Shown here: piece after piece, positions 1 to 13,330 of the stretch
Numbering within the stretch: position 1 is the first letter of the stretch
Layout: each line of letters begins with the position of its first letter
Assembly: GCF_041296385.1 (NCBI RefSeq)
Contig: NC_091013.1
Location: 70,153,563 to 70,217,562 of the forward strand
Source of the DNA: Aphelocoma coerulescens
Taxonomy: Eukaryota; Chordata; Aves; Passeriformes; Corvidae
Direction: 5' to 3'
DNA: 64,000 bases
Notes under the pieces: model-generated
Databases searched by the model: none
What the model saw: the letters and a program-made list of their open reading frames with translations, nothing else
Told to the model about the DNA's origin: nothing
Made by a program: the position numbers and the translations under genes

Positions 1-961
1 GAAAAATGACAGTTTTATGGCCTTTATGTTATAGGTTTACCAACATACTTTACCTTGTCTTTCAGTAAGTTCAGTAGCAAAAGAGGAGAATTATGAGTAT
101 CTACCAATTTTGTACTTGAAGGACATCAACCATTTATAATTTTGAAATGCTTTATTTCATTCAAATGAATTGGAGTTCAAACCACTGCAATAAGAAGTTG
201 GCATCTTTTCGCTGAGACACTGTTATAATTCTGTTATATTGCAATGTGTGTTACAAAATGAAATGTTAAAATTACACAGACCACTAGATAAAGTATTTAC
301 TGAACATCTATCTGGCAAAGAGGGCATGATTTGTTTAAAACACTGCCTGAACAGATCTAACAAACACAAAATAATGTATCTTCTGTCCACCTTCAATGCT
401 CTGCTTCAGTTTAATTAATTTTCTTCACCTCCTTGTGTAAAATTTAGTGTCTGTGAAAATACTGTCAGCCTTAGAGAATTAAATTGTCTACCTGCTGTGG
501 TACAATGGATTGAAAAGATCAAATCTTTGTCTTCTCCCTGTTGCCCTACAACTGCAATTCAGGAGATCACAGAGTCTCATTCACAGTACCTTGGGGTGGG
601 AGGAGTGTCTCAAGCACCGACATCGTGTCACAGCACAGCACAGAGAGGATAACATAGCATAAATGCATAGCATAGAACAGGACAGGTCAGGAAGCAGCAG
701 GCAAGCATGACAATCATTTTTCCTGCCATGCTGTGTAAACTGGGACAATCATAGACTTGTGCTATCTATAAATACCAGCTTCACTTCTACTGGCACAGCT
801 GATACCAGCCCAGGCTTGCAGGCATCTACAACTTAATACTGAGTTATACTGTCAAAATTCAAGACACAACTCTTGGCGTAAGGTTCCCATCAGTCTCAGC
901 CCTCGTAGCAATATATTTCCCTGGGCTGATGTCTGGGTAGACATCCCACTAACAGGGCAAG
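1..961. other. AT-rich non-coding DNA, no gene seen
   Basis: No open frame of useful length and no recognisable repeat in this flank. Around 630-690 there is a short degenerate stretch of CACAGCA and ATAGCATA-like words, which looks like slippage-derived simple sequence. The last bases, TTCAC at 962-966, are the left target site duplication of the LTR that follows. Confidence 0.6.
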
Positions 962-966
962 TTCAC

Positions 967-1520
967 TGTCCTGGGTTGAGGTGTATTCTATTACCATCCT
1001 CATGAGCTGTTGAAATCAGGTGGGGCAGTGTTTCCTTGCCTCCTCCCCCCAGACTATCTTTCTGTTAATGGCCCATCATTGTCCTGCTGCATGACTCAGA
1101 GATAACTCCCTCCGGACTATCTTCTCTTAATGAGCCTAATCAACATTTGGCCTCATGACTCATTACCCCATTGTGAGATGCTCCAACCAGAGGGAGGAAC
1201 CAAGCATCCCATCGTGGATATAATCTCGCACTCTGAACACCAGAGACACTCTTTCCACTGGATTTCCAGAGGACAGGAGCTACACAGCCACCACTGGACT
1301 TTCTGAGGAAGAGCAGACCCCTTCTACCACAGGATCACCACTTCAGAGGACTGCAGCCACCATTCCACCAGACTGCTACCACTACCCTGCCTAACAGGGA
1401 CTCAGGTTGCATCTTGACTCTGTTGGTGTTTTCTTTTACTTTCTTTTCCTTTTCTTTAATTTCCATTGAATTGTTATTCTGACTTGGTGCCTCCCATCGG
1501 TTTGTTTCCAAACTAGTACA
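967..1520 (+). mobile_element. Solo LTR, passerine ERVL-like, 554 bp
   Basis: A complete long terminal repeat of an endogenous retrovirus with no retroviral interior beside it. It begins TGTCCTGGGTTG, ends AACTAGTACA, and is flanked by the exact 5-bp repeat TTCAC at 962-966 and 1521-1525. That is what retroviral integrase leaves, and a 5-bp duplication fits ERVL-type elements. The + orientation comes from the layout: a TATAAT-like box at 1219-1224, a pyrimidine-rich stretch near 1430-1460, and a 3' part with TTGGTGCCTCCC shortly before the end. The text resembles songbird ERVL LTRs from memory; the family name is inference. No coding potential is expected. The element is a provirus scar left by LTR-LTR recombination and could still act as a weak promoter or polyadenylation region. 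Confidence 0.88.
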
Positions 1521-1525
1521 TTCAC

Positions 1526-3224
1526 CCTGATATATGACTTAGAAAAGTGAAAAAAAAAAAAAAAGATCATTCTATGCTTTGTTTTCTCCTTGAATAATTT
1601 GAAAAACCTGGAACTTGGCAGGTATGAACAGCAATGCTTGGTGAAGAAGGAGCTGTATGCCAGCTGCTAATTTCTCTTTTTCCTTTGTCCTGACATAGCG
1701 GTGCAGGTCCAATGCTTGCACAAGTCTTTCTGGAGAGGGATTGAGTCAAAATGGACATGCTGCTTGAAGATGCCTCAAGACTTCTCTGAAGAGCTTGTGT
1801 CCTCACAAGAAATAGTTCAAGCCACGTTCCCACTACTTGTAACAATAATGTCTTTTAGTAATACTCTAATTGTTTTTACAATAGGCATTATGTGATCTAC
1901 TCTCTCCCTTCCCCAAACTCTCAAGTTTCACAAATAAGTCTTGCCCTGACACAGCAGATGGGAAAATACAGCAGCTCTCTGAGGAGGAGGCCTGAATCAC
2001 AGCCTGAGTGACTTCACATTTGTATGAAGATCTTCACTGGAAAAGTGCACAGCATTTATCTTACTTATCTTAGAGGTCTGCCAAGCACTTCACTGCCACA
2101 CGCTGCTGAATTTATCAGGGCCACGGCAGGATGCAATTGAGATGCACTGCCTCCACTCATGCTAACAGCCTGACTTGTACAGGGAGAAGAAAAAGTAGAT
2201 AAGGGAGGATGCTTCATCTTCTCATGAGTTCAAATCTAGATCTGCAAAAGAAAGGAGTCTGGGAATATATACTAGATAACAAGCAGAAGGTCTGACAGGT
2301 GCACAGCTTCTCAGACGGCAAACATAGGCAGTACAGTCCTTATGGAGAAAAGTATCAATTAATTTAGGAAATTGCATACAGAAGGTACGTGGAAAACCCA
2401 GTTTTAAAAATCTCTTCAGCCAAAGAACACCTCAGGCTGCCTGCAGAGTCGTGGCTTGCTCCATACAGGCACTCTTTTCTTTCTTTTCCTCCCCCACACA
2501 ATAACAATTTTCTCCTTTGCTTTACAGCTTGCTATGTAGAGGAATATCCACTCCTGGTTTAAGCAGGCCCCAGTGTGACACATTTCTGAGGAAGCACCCT
2601 GCACCATGCCCTGCTTTTACGCTCCCCTCTGGACAGACAGTATTAACTACTTCTGGACACAAGATGCTGAGCTACACAAACCTTTCACTAGCTGTCCTGA
2701 CCTTGGGATGAGTTTCAGCTCACTGTGATGCAGGGTAATGATGTCATGATGCCACTTGATCTCCAGACTGGCACTCCTCCTCTAAAATTCTCTTTCAGCA
2801 TCTGCTCCTCAAGTGACATCCACTTGCACATGACTGACATTGACACCTGTGCCAGTCTGTGGCCCTGGGAGGCACTTTCAGCTCAGGCTAAGCCATGGGA
2901 TCCAGCTCGATCTGCAATCCCTGCCACTTTGCAGCTCTGTCTGTGCCAGCCAAGAGGCCTCAGAGCAGCACCTTCCCTAATTGTATTGAGACTTTCATTA
3001 AAGCATCATCAAAAGTACTTACTCCATTATTATTTATTGACCTCTTTCTCCTTCTATATTAAGATACAAGTGATGGCAACATAAGCATAAACTGCCTCCC
3101 ACCACTTTATTATACTTCAAGGAATTTAGTACCTTCTAGGAATTTCACTGCTCTGACATATGGACAACAGTCAGATAAAAAGGCCTGGGTACCCCTCTCT
3201 CACATATGTTTGGAGAAGTTTCCC
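1526..3224. other. Non-coding DNA, no gene seen
   Basis: An uninterrupted run of 15 A sits at 1550-1564, 25 bp after the solo LTR. The few short open frames overlap each other on both strands and show no recognisable domain or splice structure. Nothing else could be supported. Confidence 0.55.
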
Positions 3225-3609
3225 GCAGAACATGAGAAAATGAGAAAAAATGACACTCAGAGAAACCTTACTGCTCTCTATAGCTACCTGAAAGGAGGTT
3301 GTAGTGAGGTGGGGTTCGGCCTCCTCTCCCAGGTAACAAGTGAAAGGAAGAGAGGAAATGCCCTTAAGTTGCACCACGCGAGGTTTAGATTGCATATTAG
3401 CAAAAATTTCTTCACCAAAAGGGTGGTCATGCATTGGAAGAGACTGCCCAGGGAAATGGTAGAATGGTCATCCCTGGAGATATTTAAAAGCCATGCAGAT
3501 GTGTCACTGAGGGACATGGTTCACTGGAGGACTCAGCAGCACTGAGTCAACAGTTGGACTCAATGATCTTAGAGGGCTTTTCCAAACTTGATGGTTCTGT
3601 GATTCTATA
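3225..3609 (+). mobile_element. CR1 LINE 3' end, 5'-truncated
   Basis: The 3' terminus of a chicken-repeat-1 (CR1) non-LTR retrotransposon. A frame open from 3210 to 3545 still reads as the C-terminal tail of CR1 ORF2: residues such as LKGGCSEVGFGL, KNFFTKRVV and HWKRLPREMVE are typical of that region, which lies after the reverse transcriptase domain. After the stop comes the short 3' UTR with GGACTCAATGATCTTAGAGG and the terminal TTCTGTGATTCTATA, a form of the ATTCTATR unit that ends CR1 copies. The left edge is approximate because truncation blurs it. The copy is dead on arrival, as is normal for CR1, but the open tail suggests it is not very old. Confidence 0.93.
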
Positions 3610-6600
3610 AACATTTAGCAAATGTATAGAGCTACAACAGATAAGAACTTGGCATTCTTTCTGTTTCTTTCTTAAAAATGCAAAGCAAATCCAGTTTCAA
3701 GTGCTTGGAAATTACAGGAGCATAAATACACTGGACACATTTGTCTCATGGATAAGGTCTCATATGAGGGTTTGGTCCAAGATGTAACATGTGAGGAGTA
3801 TTAAGCTGGTTGCACATAAATACATTTTTTTTTTAATCATACACCTTATAAAACATTAAGGGTTCAGCTTACATCTTCTGTAACTGTAATTAAGAATGAA
3901 CCACAGATATGTGTTTCAGATATTAATTTCTCTGAAATAGGAATGATGAAATCCAATAGGCAAGGTATGCTCTTCTCTAATAAAAACACGTTCAGCCAAA
4001 ATTAGTTGTGTCAAAAAAAGTAAGATTCTAGATCTAAATCCAGCTTTATTGTTATTCATTATCCTCCAGTTTTAGTTATTTATTTATTGTTAGGCCTGTA
4101 CTTGGTAACACAACTGTACAATGGCATGCAAATTTTGCCCATGCACTTTTGCTTTTTTATGGTGTAGATATATCACCTGCAGGAGTTATCACAGAGAAAG
4201 AGACCAGGATTCCTATAGCTTACCGAGGCCTTGTTGGCTCCATAGCCCAAACCACAAATTTTTGAAGTATTGCTTCTCTTCCAAGGTGTACAAGCCACTG
4301 AGTTAATATATGACTGATACTGTTTGTGTTTGCAGGGTAAGATAAAGAGATTTTTATCATAAATAGCAGAAATTGAGAGATAAATGTGTCCAACCTGCAG
4401 TTAGACAGGGCTTCTTGAAGGGTACAACTTAATCCACAGTACAATGTTCATTATTTCCAATTCATTTGGTGACTTGCAGTGAGATCTTATCACCAGTGAA
4501 ACCCAGCCAGGCCCATTTCCAAACAGTGGCACATGTAGCAAACATATCTTGACACTCCTTTGAGGATGAAGTGGAAGTCATCAATTTGAAAAATGGGAGG
4601 GAATTTTCCATTGACAGTAAGCTGCCAAGGATGTGAGATGACATATTTTTCCTCGGGTTCCTAGGCAGTCTTGTCCCACAGAGCTCTCCTGGAAGGACTT
4701 TATGGAACTGAGGTTTAAAATCCTGGCTCCTCTGGACTAGACTGGAATAGCATAAATTGCTGTGAGAGCAAAACAAAACCAAAACAAACAAGTAAAACAA
4801 ACAAACAAAATACCCAAACAAACAAAAAGAGAAGATGAAAGGAAAAAAGTGTATATGGTAGGCAGAAGAAACTCAATGCTAAATATTCACAATGGACATA
4901 CTAAAAAAAGAATAGCTGTATATCGGTATGCAGAGAATATTATTTCACTAAAAGAGTGTGAGAAAACCATTAAAGATCTAGTAACAGCAAACTGGAAACT
5001 CAATAATTGCCTGTAAAACAAGACCCAAACTCCTCATAGTTAAAGAGTACAGTAGCACACAAAACAGAAGGGTTTCCCTTGACCTTGGTGGGGTTTGCTT
5101 TAAATCCTGTTAGTTTGCATCAGTTCATCACTGGAAATAATAAGACCTCTCTTGTCCAGAAATAACTGAAGAAACTCTGCAGTTGGTATGCTCCACTAAG
5201 GCAGTCACGAGGAGAAAAACATGCCATCATTTCCTTCCCTCTGGCAATTCCTGGCTGTTTCCAACAACCAGTCCCAACATATTTACAATTTACTCTCCTT
5301 ATATATAAATTAATTAGACCTTTGTCTCAGTATCTTGTATTTTTAGTTTACCTAATCTCATTACTGTACCTATTTATGTCCTGAAGAATCTATAATTAAT
5401 CAAATTATCCATCTAGCCTGATTACTAGTGGTAACTGCCCCCAGAGGTTGATTAATACATTCTCAAATTATTCACGAAGGCTCTTGAAAGAGCCAACAAA
5501 ATTTACCCTTCTTGCAACCACAAAATGCCTTATGAGGCTCACAGCTGCCTGAGGGTTGAATATAATCAATAATCCATAAATATAATTGTTCCCCCATGAT
5601 TGGTGAACAACCTCAAGTTGAGTGCATAAGGGCTAACACTGCAATTGATGTTTCTGTTGGGTTTCTATACTTAATGCAATTTCCCTTCAGCAAGCCAACT
5701 CATCCCTTCTGTTGGACAGCAAATATAGACTTAAGCATTTCTCCATGGTATTTCACATAAAGGAAAAACATATGTTCTGTTGTTAGTTAAAAACCTGAGC
5801 TTAGAAAAACTTACATTTTAATTGCTAAGATATCATACCTAATAACACTAATACTTTACAGGCATATACTAACTTCCATCTCATTTGTTTTTCCAAAGGC
5901 TGATAAGCACAATTATTTAGAACAATTTATACATGTCCATTCAAGCTCTCATTAATCTTACAAGACTGTAAGGCTCCTAAGTACCTTAGTTAAAATCCTG
6001 CTTCCTTATATCATTGCTGACTGCACTACATGGACAAAATTCCTGAAGCTATTTTTGATTTAGAGGGATCCTCAGAGACTGAGAGATATGGAGAGGGTCA
6101 CAGCTGTGGGTGTTTTTCTGGAAGGAATGAAGTTCATAAGCAAGCAGAAAAAAGTCTATCAGCCCAATATTCCATTATGAACAATAAACAGGAAGCATTA
6201 CTAAACTATTAGAAATGTACCAAAACCTTCCAATAGATATATATGTGTAAAATTTAAAAAACAAAACAAAACAAAAAACCTCTCAAAACTCTGATGCTTC
6301 TTTTCATTCCTTTAGCATCTTTCTCATCTACACTTTTGTCACTTCATTGGTCTTCTTGAGATCTGCAGACATCAATGCTTTGCTTTTGAGAATGCTTCAT
6401 CATATTTAGGAGAAAAAGTTTTTCTTGACTTTACAAAACTTAGGTGATATCACAATCCAAGAGTTTTTCAATAATTTCTTTTTATTTTTGCTGCCCTCTT
6501 TACTCTTCCTCACTGATCTGTAAGACTGTCCTCTCAATCCTACTTTGCTGCAGCACCTTCTTTCTATATTTTGTAATGCTAATGGTCAGATCTGTAAAAA

Positions 6601-7529
6601 CAGCAGCACTCAGTTGGTTTCTTTCTTGCTCCAGGTCTTTGGAAGTGTCCACACTGCCTGATCAGAAGGAAGATGAAATATATATGAACCTCCTAGCCAG
6701 TTCAATAACACTTCATAACCTGTGATGAAGGTGCCTGCCAGAGAAAAGGCACTGTCCTTCAGGCTCTGAAATACTCAAGTGTCCTTAAAGGCCATAGGTG
6801 AAGGAATACATCAGCTTCCAGCAGCAACAGCAGAGCTGTAGCCATCTCTGGACTGCAAATCACTGATCTAACATGGGGGAAAATGTTTGTCTCCTTGTAC
6901 AGTTACAAATCAAGCATCAGGAGTAGGCTGAAGCTCCTCCTTGACAAGGTGGCACCTCTTTGTGGTCATACAGAGTTTCCTATGATCACAAACTCCAAAC
7001 TCACGTACTCTTTTGCTACCGTTTTAACTTCTTCCCTTATTATTATCAGGCATTAAAGTGTCTTTAGAGAAGCCTGTCTTATTTTTTCCATAGGATGCAG
7101 AGCAAATATTTGAAGATGTAAATGAGAGAAAAACAGCAGATGCTTTGTTAATCTGTAGGTGTCTTTTGTGGCAAGAAGAAAGAAGAAATATTTATTGATA
7201 CATTTTACCAGTGATGACAACAATTTTCTCAGGTTTGGAAGTCTTGCTGCCACCAGTCCTTTTGTTACCATCTAGATATGGAAGAGATTTTAGCCTTTGT
7301 AAATATAGGGGGGGGGAATCCACAGAACCAGAGATACGGATTGAAAAAATTAAGACAAAAAATATGACTTGCAGTATCCCCCAGCACTGTCATCCTCTCG
7401 CTTTTCAGCACAATAGCATCAGGGACTTTGTTTATAGGCTGACTGCCCACTGGGTGAAATATATCCTTTTTGATTTGTTTTCAACCTTCTTGCACAGTCT
7501 TTGTTAAATTCCTCTATATTTGTATTGGA
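3610..7529. other. AT-rich non-coding DNA, no gene seen
   Basis: About 3.9 kb without a supportable gene. It contains a CAAA/AAAC-rich simple tract near 4762-4833 (listed separately), an A-rich patch near 6250-6280, and a run of eight to nine G near 7310. A short frame at 4762-5016 contains a residue string resembling YAEN, but nothing around it supports a reverse transcriptase. Confidence 0.5.
4762..4833. repeat. A/C-rich simple sequence, CAAA/AAAC type
   Basis: A low-complexity stretch built from AAAAC, CAAA and ACAAACAA words with almost no G or T on the + strand. It creates a lysine/glutamine/asparagine-rich artefact frame on + and a phenylalanine/leucine-rich one on -. Neither should be read as protein. 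Confidence 0.8.
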
Positions 7530-8290
7530 AGAGATCGTGAATATATCAACCACTATCACCTTCACATCACTTATGATGTTTCATGCCTCTGTTTTATGCC
7601 CTCCTGTAGGGCCTTGCTTCCCAGTACAGAAGAGTCCTGATTAACTTAGTTGGTGCTCACATGGAAGTTATTCAATACTGTGATCATTTTTGTTGCCCTT
7701 CACAGAATGCTTTTCAGCTTTAACATTTCCTTTTGAAAATGAAGGTACCTGTGTTTTACACTACAGTTAGGATGTGAGCAAACCATAAATTCATACAATA
7801 GCTTTATAAAATTTTCTGTTATTGTTCTCTATTTTTTTCCTAATGGTCCTTAACATTTACATCTGCTTCTGACTGCTACTGAACACTGAGACTGACATTT
7901 TCACGGAAATATTTATTATAGCCTCAAGATCTTACTCTTGAGAGGTAATGGTCAGATAAAGGGCCATCATTTTGTATGCAAAGTTAGAGTTTTTCCATCT
8001 GTGCATTTCTTTCATATTTCTACGCTGAATTTCACCTGCCATTTTATTCTCCAGTCACTCAGTCTCATAAATTCTTTCTGTCAGTCTTCACATTCAACCC
8101 TTGCCTTTGTTGTTAGTCCTGCTATGAATAATTTTGCATCATCAGCACCCTTTGTCTTGGCATTGTTCATACCTTCCTCCAGGTGGTTCATAAACATGTT
8201 GAACAGCCCATGTGCCCACTCAGACCTCAACAGGAATCCACTGGTGACCTTCCTTCACCACCTTCATGCCTCCAACTATTTACTCAAACT
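7530..8290 (-). mobile_element. Ancient CR1-type LINE fragment, reverse orientation
   Basis: Read on the + strand, this is the reverse complement of the ORF2/3' part of an old CR1-type LINE family shared by turtles, crocodilians and birds. Several blocks occur in the expected order: TGTGATCATTTTTGTTGCCC near 7680, CAAGATCTTACTCTTGAGAGG near 7925, GAATTTCACCTGCCATTTTA near 8030, CCAGTCACTCAGT near 8053, AATTTTGCATCATCAGCA near 8130, and TTCATAAACATGTTGAACAG near 8190 followed by CACTGGTGACCTTCC. I recognised these from memory of turtle CR1 copies. The copy is heavily diverged and no frame stays open, so it is a fossil. A possible further piece lies at 9150-9220. Confidence 0.85.
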
Positions 8291-8723
8291 TTCCATTTAA
8301 AATAATCCATCAGCAATATAAAAACTATCTTCTTACTCCAGTACTCAGTTTTCTTAAATGTTTGAGTTTGGGTTGGTTGGTTTGGGGTTTTTTTGTGAGA
8401 GAAGCTGTTGAGTACCTTTCAGGATTCAAATGGAGTCTGTCAATCAGACCATCATGTCCACTTTAGGAACCCAGAGTGCAGAGAATATTTCTCTGCCTGT
8501 TTTGAAGGGTTTTACCCCCTAAACAACACAGCTTTTGACCTCTGTCCATGGAAAAAACTGCCTACTCTTAGAGAAGAACTAGAAACTACACAGGTGTAAA
8601 TTAGGTGATAGACTACTATGTAAGATTGTCACAGGGTGAAAAATTTAGAGGTTTTGGGTTTGTTAATGTAGTAAATAGATAAAAGCAAAAGACATCAAAG
8701 TGGAGGATTGTTGTTATCCCAAC

Positions 8724-8740
8724 CTTCTTCTTCTTCTTCT
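8724..8740 (+). repeat. (CTT)n microsatellite
   Basis: Nearly six uninterrupted CTT units, followed at once by ACTACTCC. Confidence 0.85.
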
Positions 8741-9149
8741 ACTACTCCATATTCTGCAGTAAAAGTAGTTTGGGATGATTGGACAAAGAAATCCGCAGTT
8801 CCTGGCTATGGTTCTAAATAATTGGTAGAAAAGTAAAAATAATGTACGTTTTTAGTCACCATTGGTTGATTTACCTTTAAAAAGGCCGTTTAATCTTGAT
8901 AATGGGGCTTTCTCCTGCATTCTCTGCTTGTGCTATGTCTGGATCACACTAGTGACTCTTTTTCTCTGATAAGACTTAATAAACAACTATCAAGAAGCAG
9001 CAAAGGCTGAGAGTCCTGTTTGTCTCTGGAACTCCTAGCAAGGACTTTGAAGATCTCTCCCACCAGGAGAGGCATAATTATGGCACAGTCAGTATCAATC
9101 CACCTTCCCACTGCCTTCCCCAAGGAACTTCTGCAGGTATCTATAAGGA

Positions 9150-9220
9150 AAAACTTTTCCTTGTCAAGGCCATATTGACGATTCTGAAGTAGATGGGGTT
9201 TATCCAAATATCCAGTGGGA
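9150..9220 (-). mobile_element. Possible continuation of the ancient CR1-type LINE
   Basis: The words TTGTCAAGGCCATATTGACG and AGTAGATGGGGTTTATCC resemble the block coding for a later part of the reverse transcriptase in the same reverse-oriented ancient CR1. In that family this block normally lies roughly 300 bp beyond the last block seen at 8250. Here the distance is about 900 bp, which would require an insertion or a second fragment. The match is short and is an inference from memory. Confidence 0.35.
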
Positions 9221-12200
9221 ACCCAGTGGCTGAATCATATATAATTTGGTGATCCTCCATTCTGGTGTTTTATGAATCTATTCAACTGTGATCAGATGCC
9301 AGATTTTGACAAAAGGAAATCCCCCAAACCACCATCTCTTTTCTTCTCTACTCTATAAACCTCATTTGTATGCTGGAAATTAATAATCTTTAGATCATTA
9401 CTTTTGGGCTACGTCTTGGAAGTAGTCAGATATCCTAAACATCCTTACTGCCAAATACAAAAAGAAGTTGCCATTTTTTTCTTGTGGAAACCAGTACATT
9501 GGTACATCCCAGCCAGCGAAGCTCAAAGCCGTCCTCTATTAGAAAAAATTTCATTGTGAAATTCAGATATTTTTAAGAAAATTTCTCATTATTCTACATA
9601 TAACTGCTCTATCACATGCTCAATATCTAACTAGCAGATACCACAAAAAACTCCTTGAGCAGGTTTCACAACATGTTAAAAACAACACCTAAGGAAGACC
9701 TGTTATTACTAAGCAGCTGTGTTCTGAAATTGGTTTTAATTTAAGTAATCAACAAGGCATTTACTGTTATAGCAAGCACCTGTGCTTGCATAGTTCTGTT
9801 CACCTATATATGCTTTATCCTTAGAGAAAAAAACCTGCTAGTTAGCAGGAAATGCATGAGCAGGTGCATGGACTGCAGCTTACTAGAAGCACCAGCCAGG
9901 ACCACCCTCTGAGAAGAGGAAAATCAGATAATGTAATGTGTTGGGGCCAATGGATAACAAGGACTTGTTATTCGCACCCAATTCTGCCAACTAGGCTGCT
10001 TTAAACTCTTCCTCAAAACTAAAGGATCATTGGAGTCTCACAGAAAATTCAGGCTTCTCGAAAAAAGGAACTCAGTTTGGGAGCTCTGAAAAGCTCTGAG
10101 ACATTCAGGGTGCTGTGTTTCGGTCGTGGTGTTCAGATTTATTTTGTTTCTTATCAGTATTTGAATAATAATGGAATAAGCATAAATACAATGTATTATT
10201 GACACAAAAATAAATGCCAAAGAAGTCTTGGAAGCAAAATATCCGACTTATTCCTATGAAACATTTGCAAAAAACCCCAGCATTTTCCTATAAATCATTC
10301 TTATATTAGCAGAATCCTTTTTTTCCTAGGAAGATTATTCTATTTAAAAAAGCACACTGAATTTATTATCTGAGTACATAAGTTGACTATACTCAGTATC
10401 TGAACACCCCAAAAACTTTTTTTTTTCTGTATTCTTTTTCCTACCCATGACAAGCACTTGTCTTCCTGGACTTTAATTATTTGCGTTTTCCATGGGGAAG
10501 GATATCTACATTGGGAATGCTCTACCTCTTAAGAAGGCAGAATATAAACTTCCTGCAGGAGTCTAGCTGTAGAAAACTTTGGCTGGAAAGACAAAGAGGC
10601 AGGATTAATCTAATCCCAGTAAGTCATTTAGAATCATTCTTTGGTGAAAGACAGACATTTATGAGCCAGTTTACATCCCATACACCAAGACACATTGCAG
10701 CCTACACATGTCTCCTGCTTAAAGAAGCAGCCTACACATTTATTCCAGGTGGTGTGCTCTGATATTAATTACTGCAGGTCTGTAAGCAGAGAAGATCTAT
10801 TCCAGATGTGCTGGCAAGTACCAGTGACTCCATTAATGTGTGAAAGAGCTGCAACTTAGAGTACAACTGAATATAGAGCCCAGCGCTGTCCCTCCACTCC
10901 AGTAAAATGTCCCCATGTTCCTGGTGAACAAGGGCTCAATTTTCATATTGCTGCTGAATTAGAAGGCACATAATCAATGGAAAGCACAGAATCAAACGTA
11001 GACTCACAAATTAACATTTAGGAAAGGAATGACTTCCGTTGTACAGAAGATTAGCTCTTTGTAAAACAGGGAGGAAACTTAACTGTGACACTAAAGTCTT
11101 CAACTAACATTGTGACCTTTGGGTTCCAATAGCTTGAGGAGATCTAAATATGACATACGGCATTTTTTGACTTTTGAGGATTTATACTAATCAAAATTTT
11201 GCAGTATGTTAAATAAGCAAGATTTTACAGGTTAAAAAACTTTGCTTGAAAACAAAATATTCCCCTTTTAGTGTTGTTTGAGCTCTACAATATGGAATAT
11301 AGAATTTCTTCATAATTGTTCAAACACATCAATTGCTACATCTGGTGTATGCGATTATTTTAAGGCTGTAGTTTATGATTACCCTACAATTTCTCACACC
11401 TCTCTAGTCAAAGCTCTCTCAGTGGTTTTACTTTATATTCTTCAAGGCTATATTACTTTATTTGGTGATACTTCTACATCCCAATATGCACCCAGGAAGC
11501 TCAGTGTCTCAAGACTATGCAGCGTGTAAACTTCAAAAGAATGGAGGAGGAATCCCTCTGGGCTTCCCCCTGCCACTAGCATGTCTCAGGAGCCATCCCA
11601 GGAGATGGCTGTTTCTGCTGACCACCTCTTTAGCCCCAAACATCACTTTTATGAGCCAATCCTCATAAAGTTGTGTGATATCTAGTTCTTTGGAGTTAAG
11701 GGAGAAGTTTTTAAGAGTTTCTATGATTCTCTTCATTATAAATTTATACCCAAATCAGAGGGAACAACTCTCCCACGGGAGTGTTGTTGCAACCGTGAAG
11801 GTGTGGGCACAGGGGCAGCCTCAGGTTTTCCAGAACTTTCTGCTCTGAAGGGTGTCAGAGCTCTGGCTTTTCAAAAATGTCACAGTTCCTTAAGGAAGCT
11901 ATTATTTTTTTCAACACCACATTTGAAAGATATTCTACTTCCTTGCCGGTGATGTATTCACTGGAAACAAAGGGGGAGGGACTGTTCCTGGAAAGGCTTA
12001 ATACATTTCCTTACAGCTGTCACCTCACTGCTTTCTGAATGGAAAGGTATTTTTTTCCCTGTACAGCCACGTGAGGTATTCCTGAGAGAGCACGGAACAG
12101 GTCTTGAGAAAACTCGAAACGATGTTGTTAAAAAATCCATCTGTAAGACAGGCACACTGCCTGGCTTGGTAGCCCGGTAAGCACAGCTCCCCTGGGAGCA

Positions 12201-13330
12201 GCGAGGCACGGGGCCCGCCGGGCTGGGAAGGTCCCTCAGCAAGTCAGCTGGGAAAAACAGGAGCCGATGCCTTGGTCTGCTTGCCGCCTGTCCTCTCTCT
12301 ATTCCTTGCCCTCCCCAGGGAAAAGCACATAACTGGGGAAGTGCAGAGCCTTGCTCAGCTCACTGCTGTCTCTTCCATGTCCTGGGGCAGGCCTGAGAAC
12401 ACCTGGCAGAGATGCTAAATGAAGCTGACTCCGCAGATGCTGCTGGGGAAAGCAGCCTGAAGCATACACCATAAAGAAGCCTCCAAAACATCTTGTGTGC
12501 AAGGGACAGTGACGGCCCAGTCATTACCCAAATAAAATACTGGTTGAAGCTGCTCTTCTAACATGCTGTCAACTGAGTTTAATTGGGAAAATAATCAAAT
12601 AGGTGTCATTCCTAAGATTAGCTCTACAATATTCTTACACAGGCAGAAATTTAGAAGTAAAATGTTTGCTTGCAATTAGAACAATTTGTTCTGCCCTGGC
12701 CATCTAAACCAGTTGTTCACAATGTGTCTGAGCTGCCAAGGAACAGTAGGATAGAAACACCAGTTGATCAACAGATGGATTTAATAATCGAGAGTGAGAT
12801 TCTCCTAGAAAAAATATACTTGGGGCTCAGCACATCAGCTGAACATCAGGTCTCGTCTCAAATCTTCCCACTGAGTCTGGTAGAAGGATGGATTTCCAAA
12901 TCTTTATATCCCCCTGCAGATGGCCAATGTCGAGAAAAATGGTGACAGCAAGTGTTGAGCCTGCCCCACAGGCCCCAGCTGCTGCACAGGCGTCAAAAGA
13001 CATCAAGAGATGGACAGCCTCAAGGAGAAGGGGGGGAGGCTGGCAGCATTCACAGCCCTCCAGCAAACATGGACATGGTACTATAAATGTTGCTATCATG
13101 AAAACACACAAAGCTGAGGGTGAGCATGCTCTTCAGTCTTGTGTAGAGAATTGGTGGTATATAAATCCTACTATAAAAGCAGTATAGATGCAGCTAGTCA
13201 ATATGGACTTTATTTGAATAGCTGTTGTGTGACCTCCTCAAGCTCAGTTATTTTAGGCAGCAAAAAAATTCTGCCTCCCTGAACACTGAAGACAAATTTC
13301 CCATCACTTTCAACCTCTTAGGTCAGCAGC

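Larger units (their letters stand above)
8291..13330. other. Non-coding DNA, no gene seen
   Basis: About 5 kb with no supportable gene. Small items: a (CTT)n tract at 8724-8740, a 7-bp-stem hairpin with arms CCTGCTA and TAGCAGG at 9834-9849, and a possible extra piece of the upstream ancient LINE at 9150-9220, listed separately. A slightly GC-richer patch near 12160-12240 has several CpGs but no island-scale density. Short frames around 12670-13190 overlap on both strands and show no recognisable protein. Confidence 0.5.

Noticed and set aside
4462..5016. Frames of 119 (-) and 84 (+) residues, the latter with a YAEN string resembling a reverse transcriptase loop
   Set aside because: Both overlap a CAAA/AAAC simple tract, and no other reverse transcriptase block follows at the right spacing.
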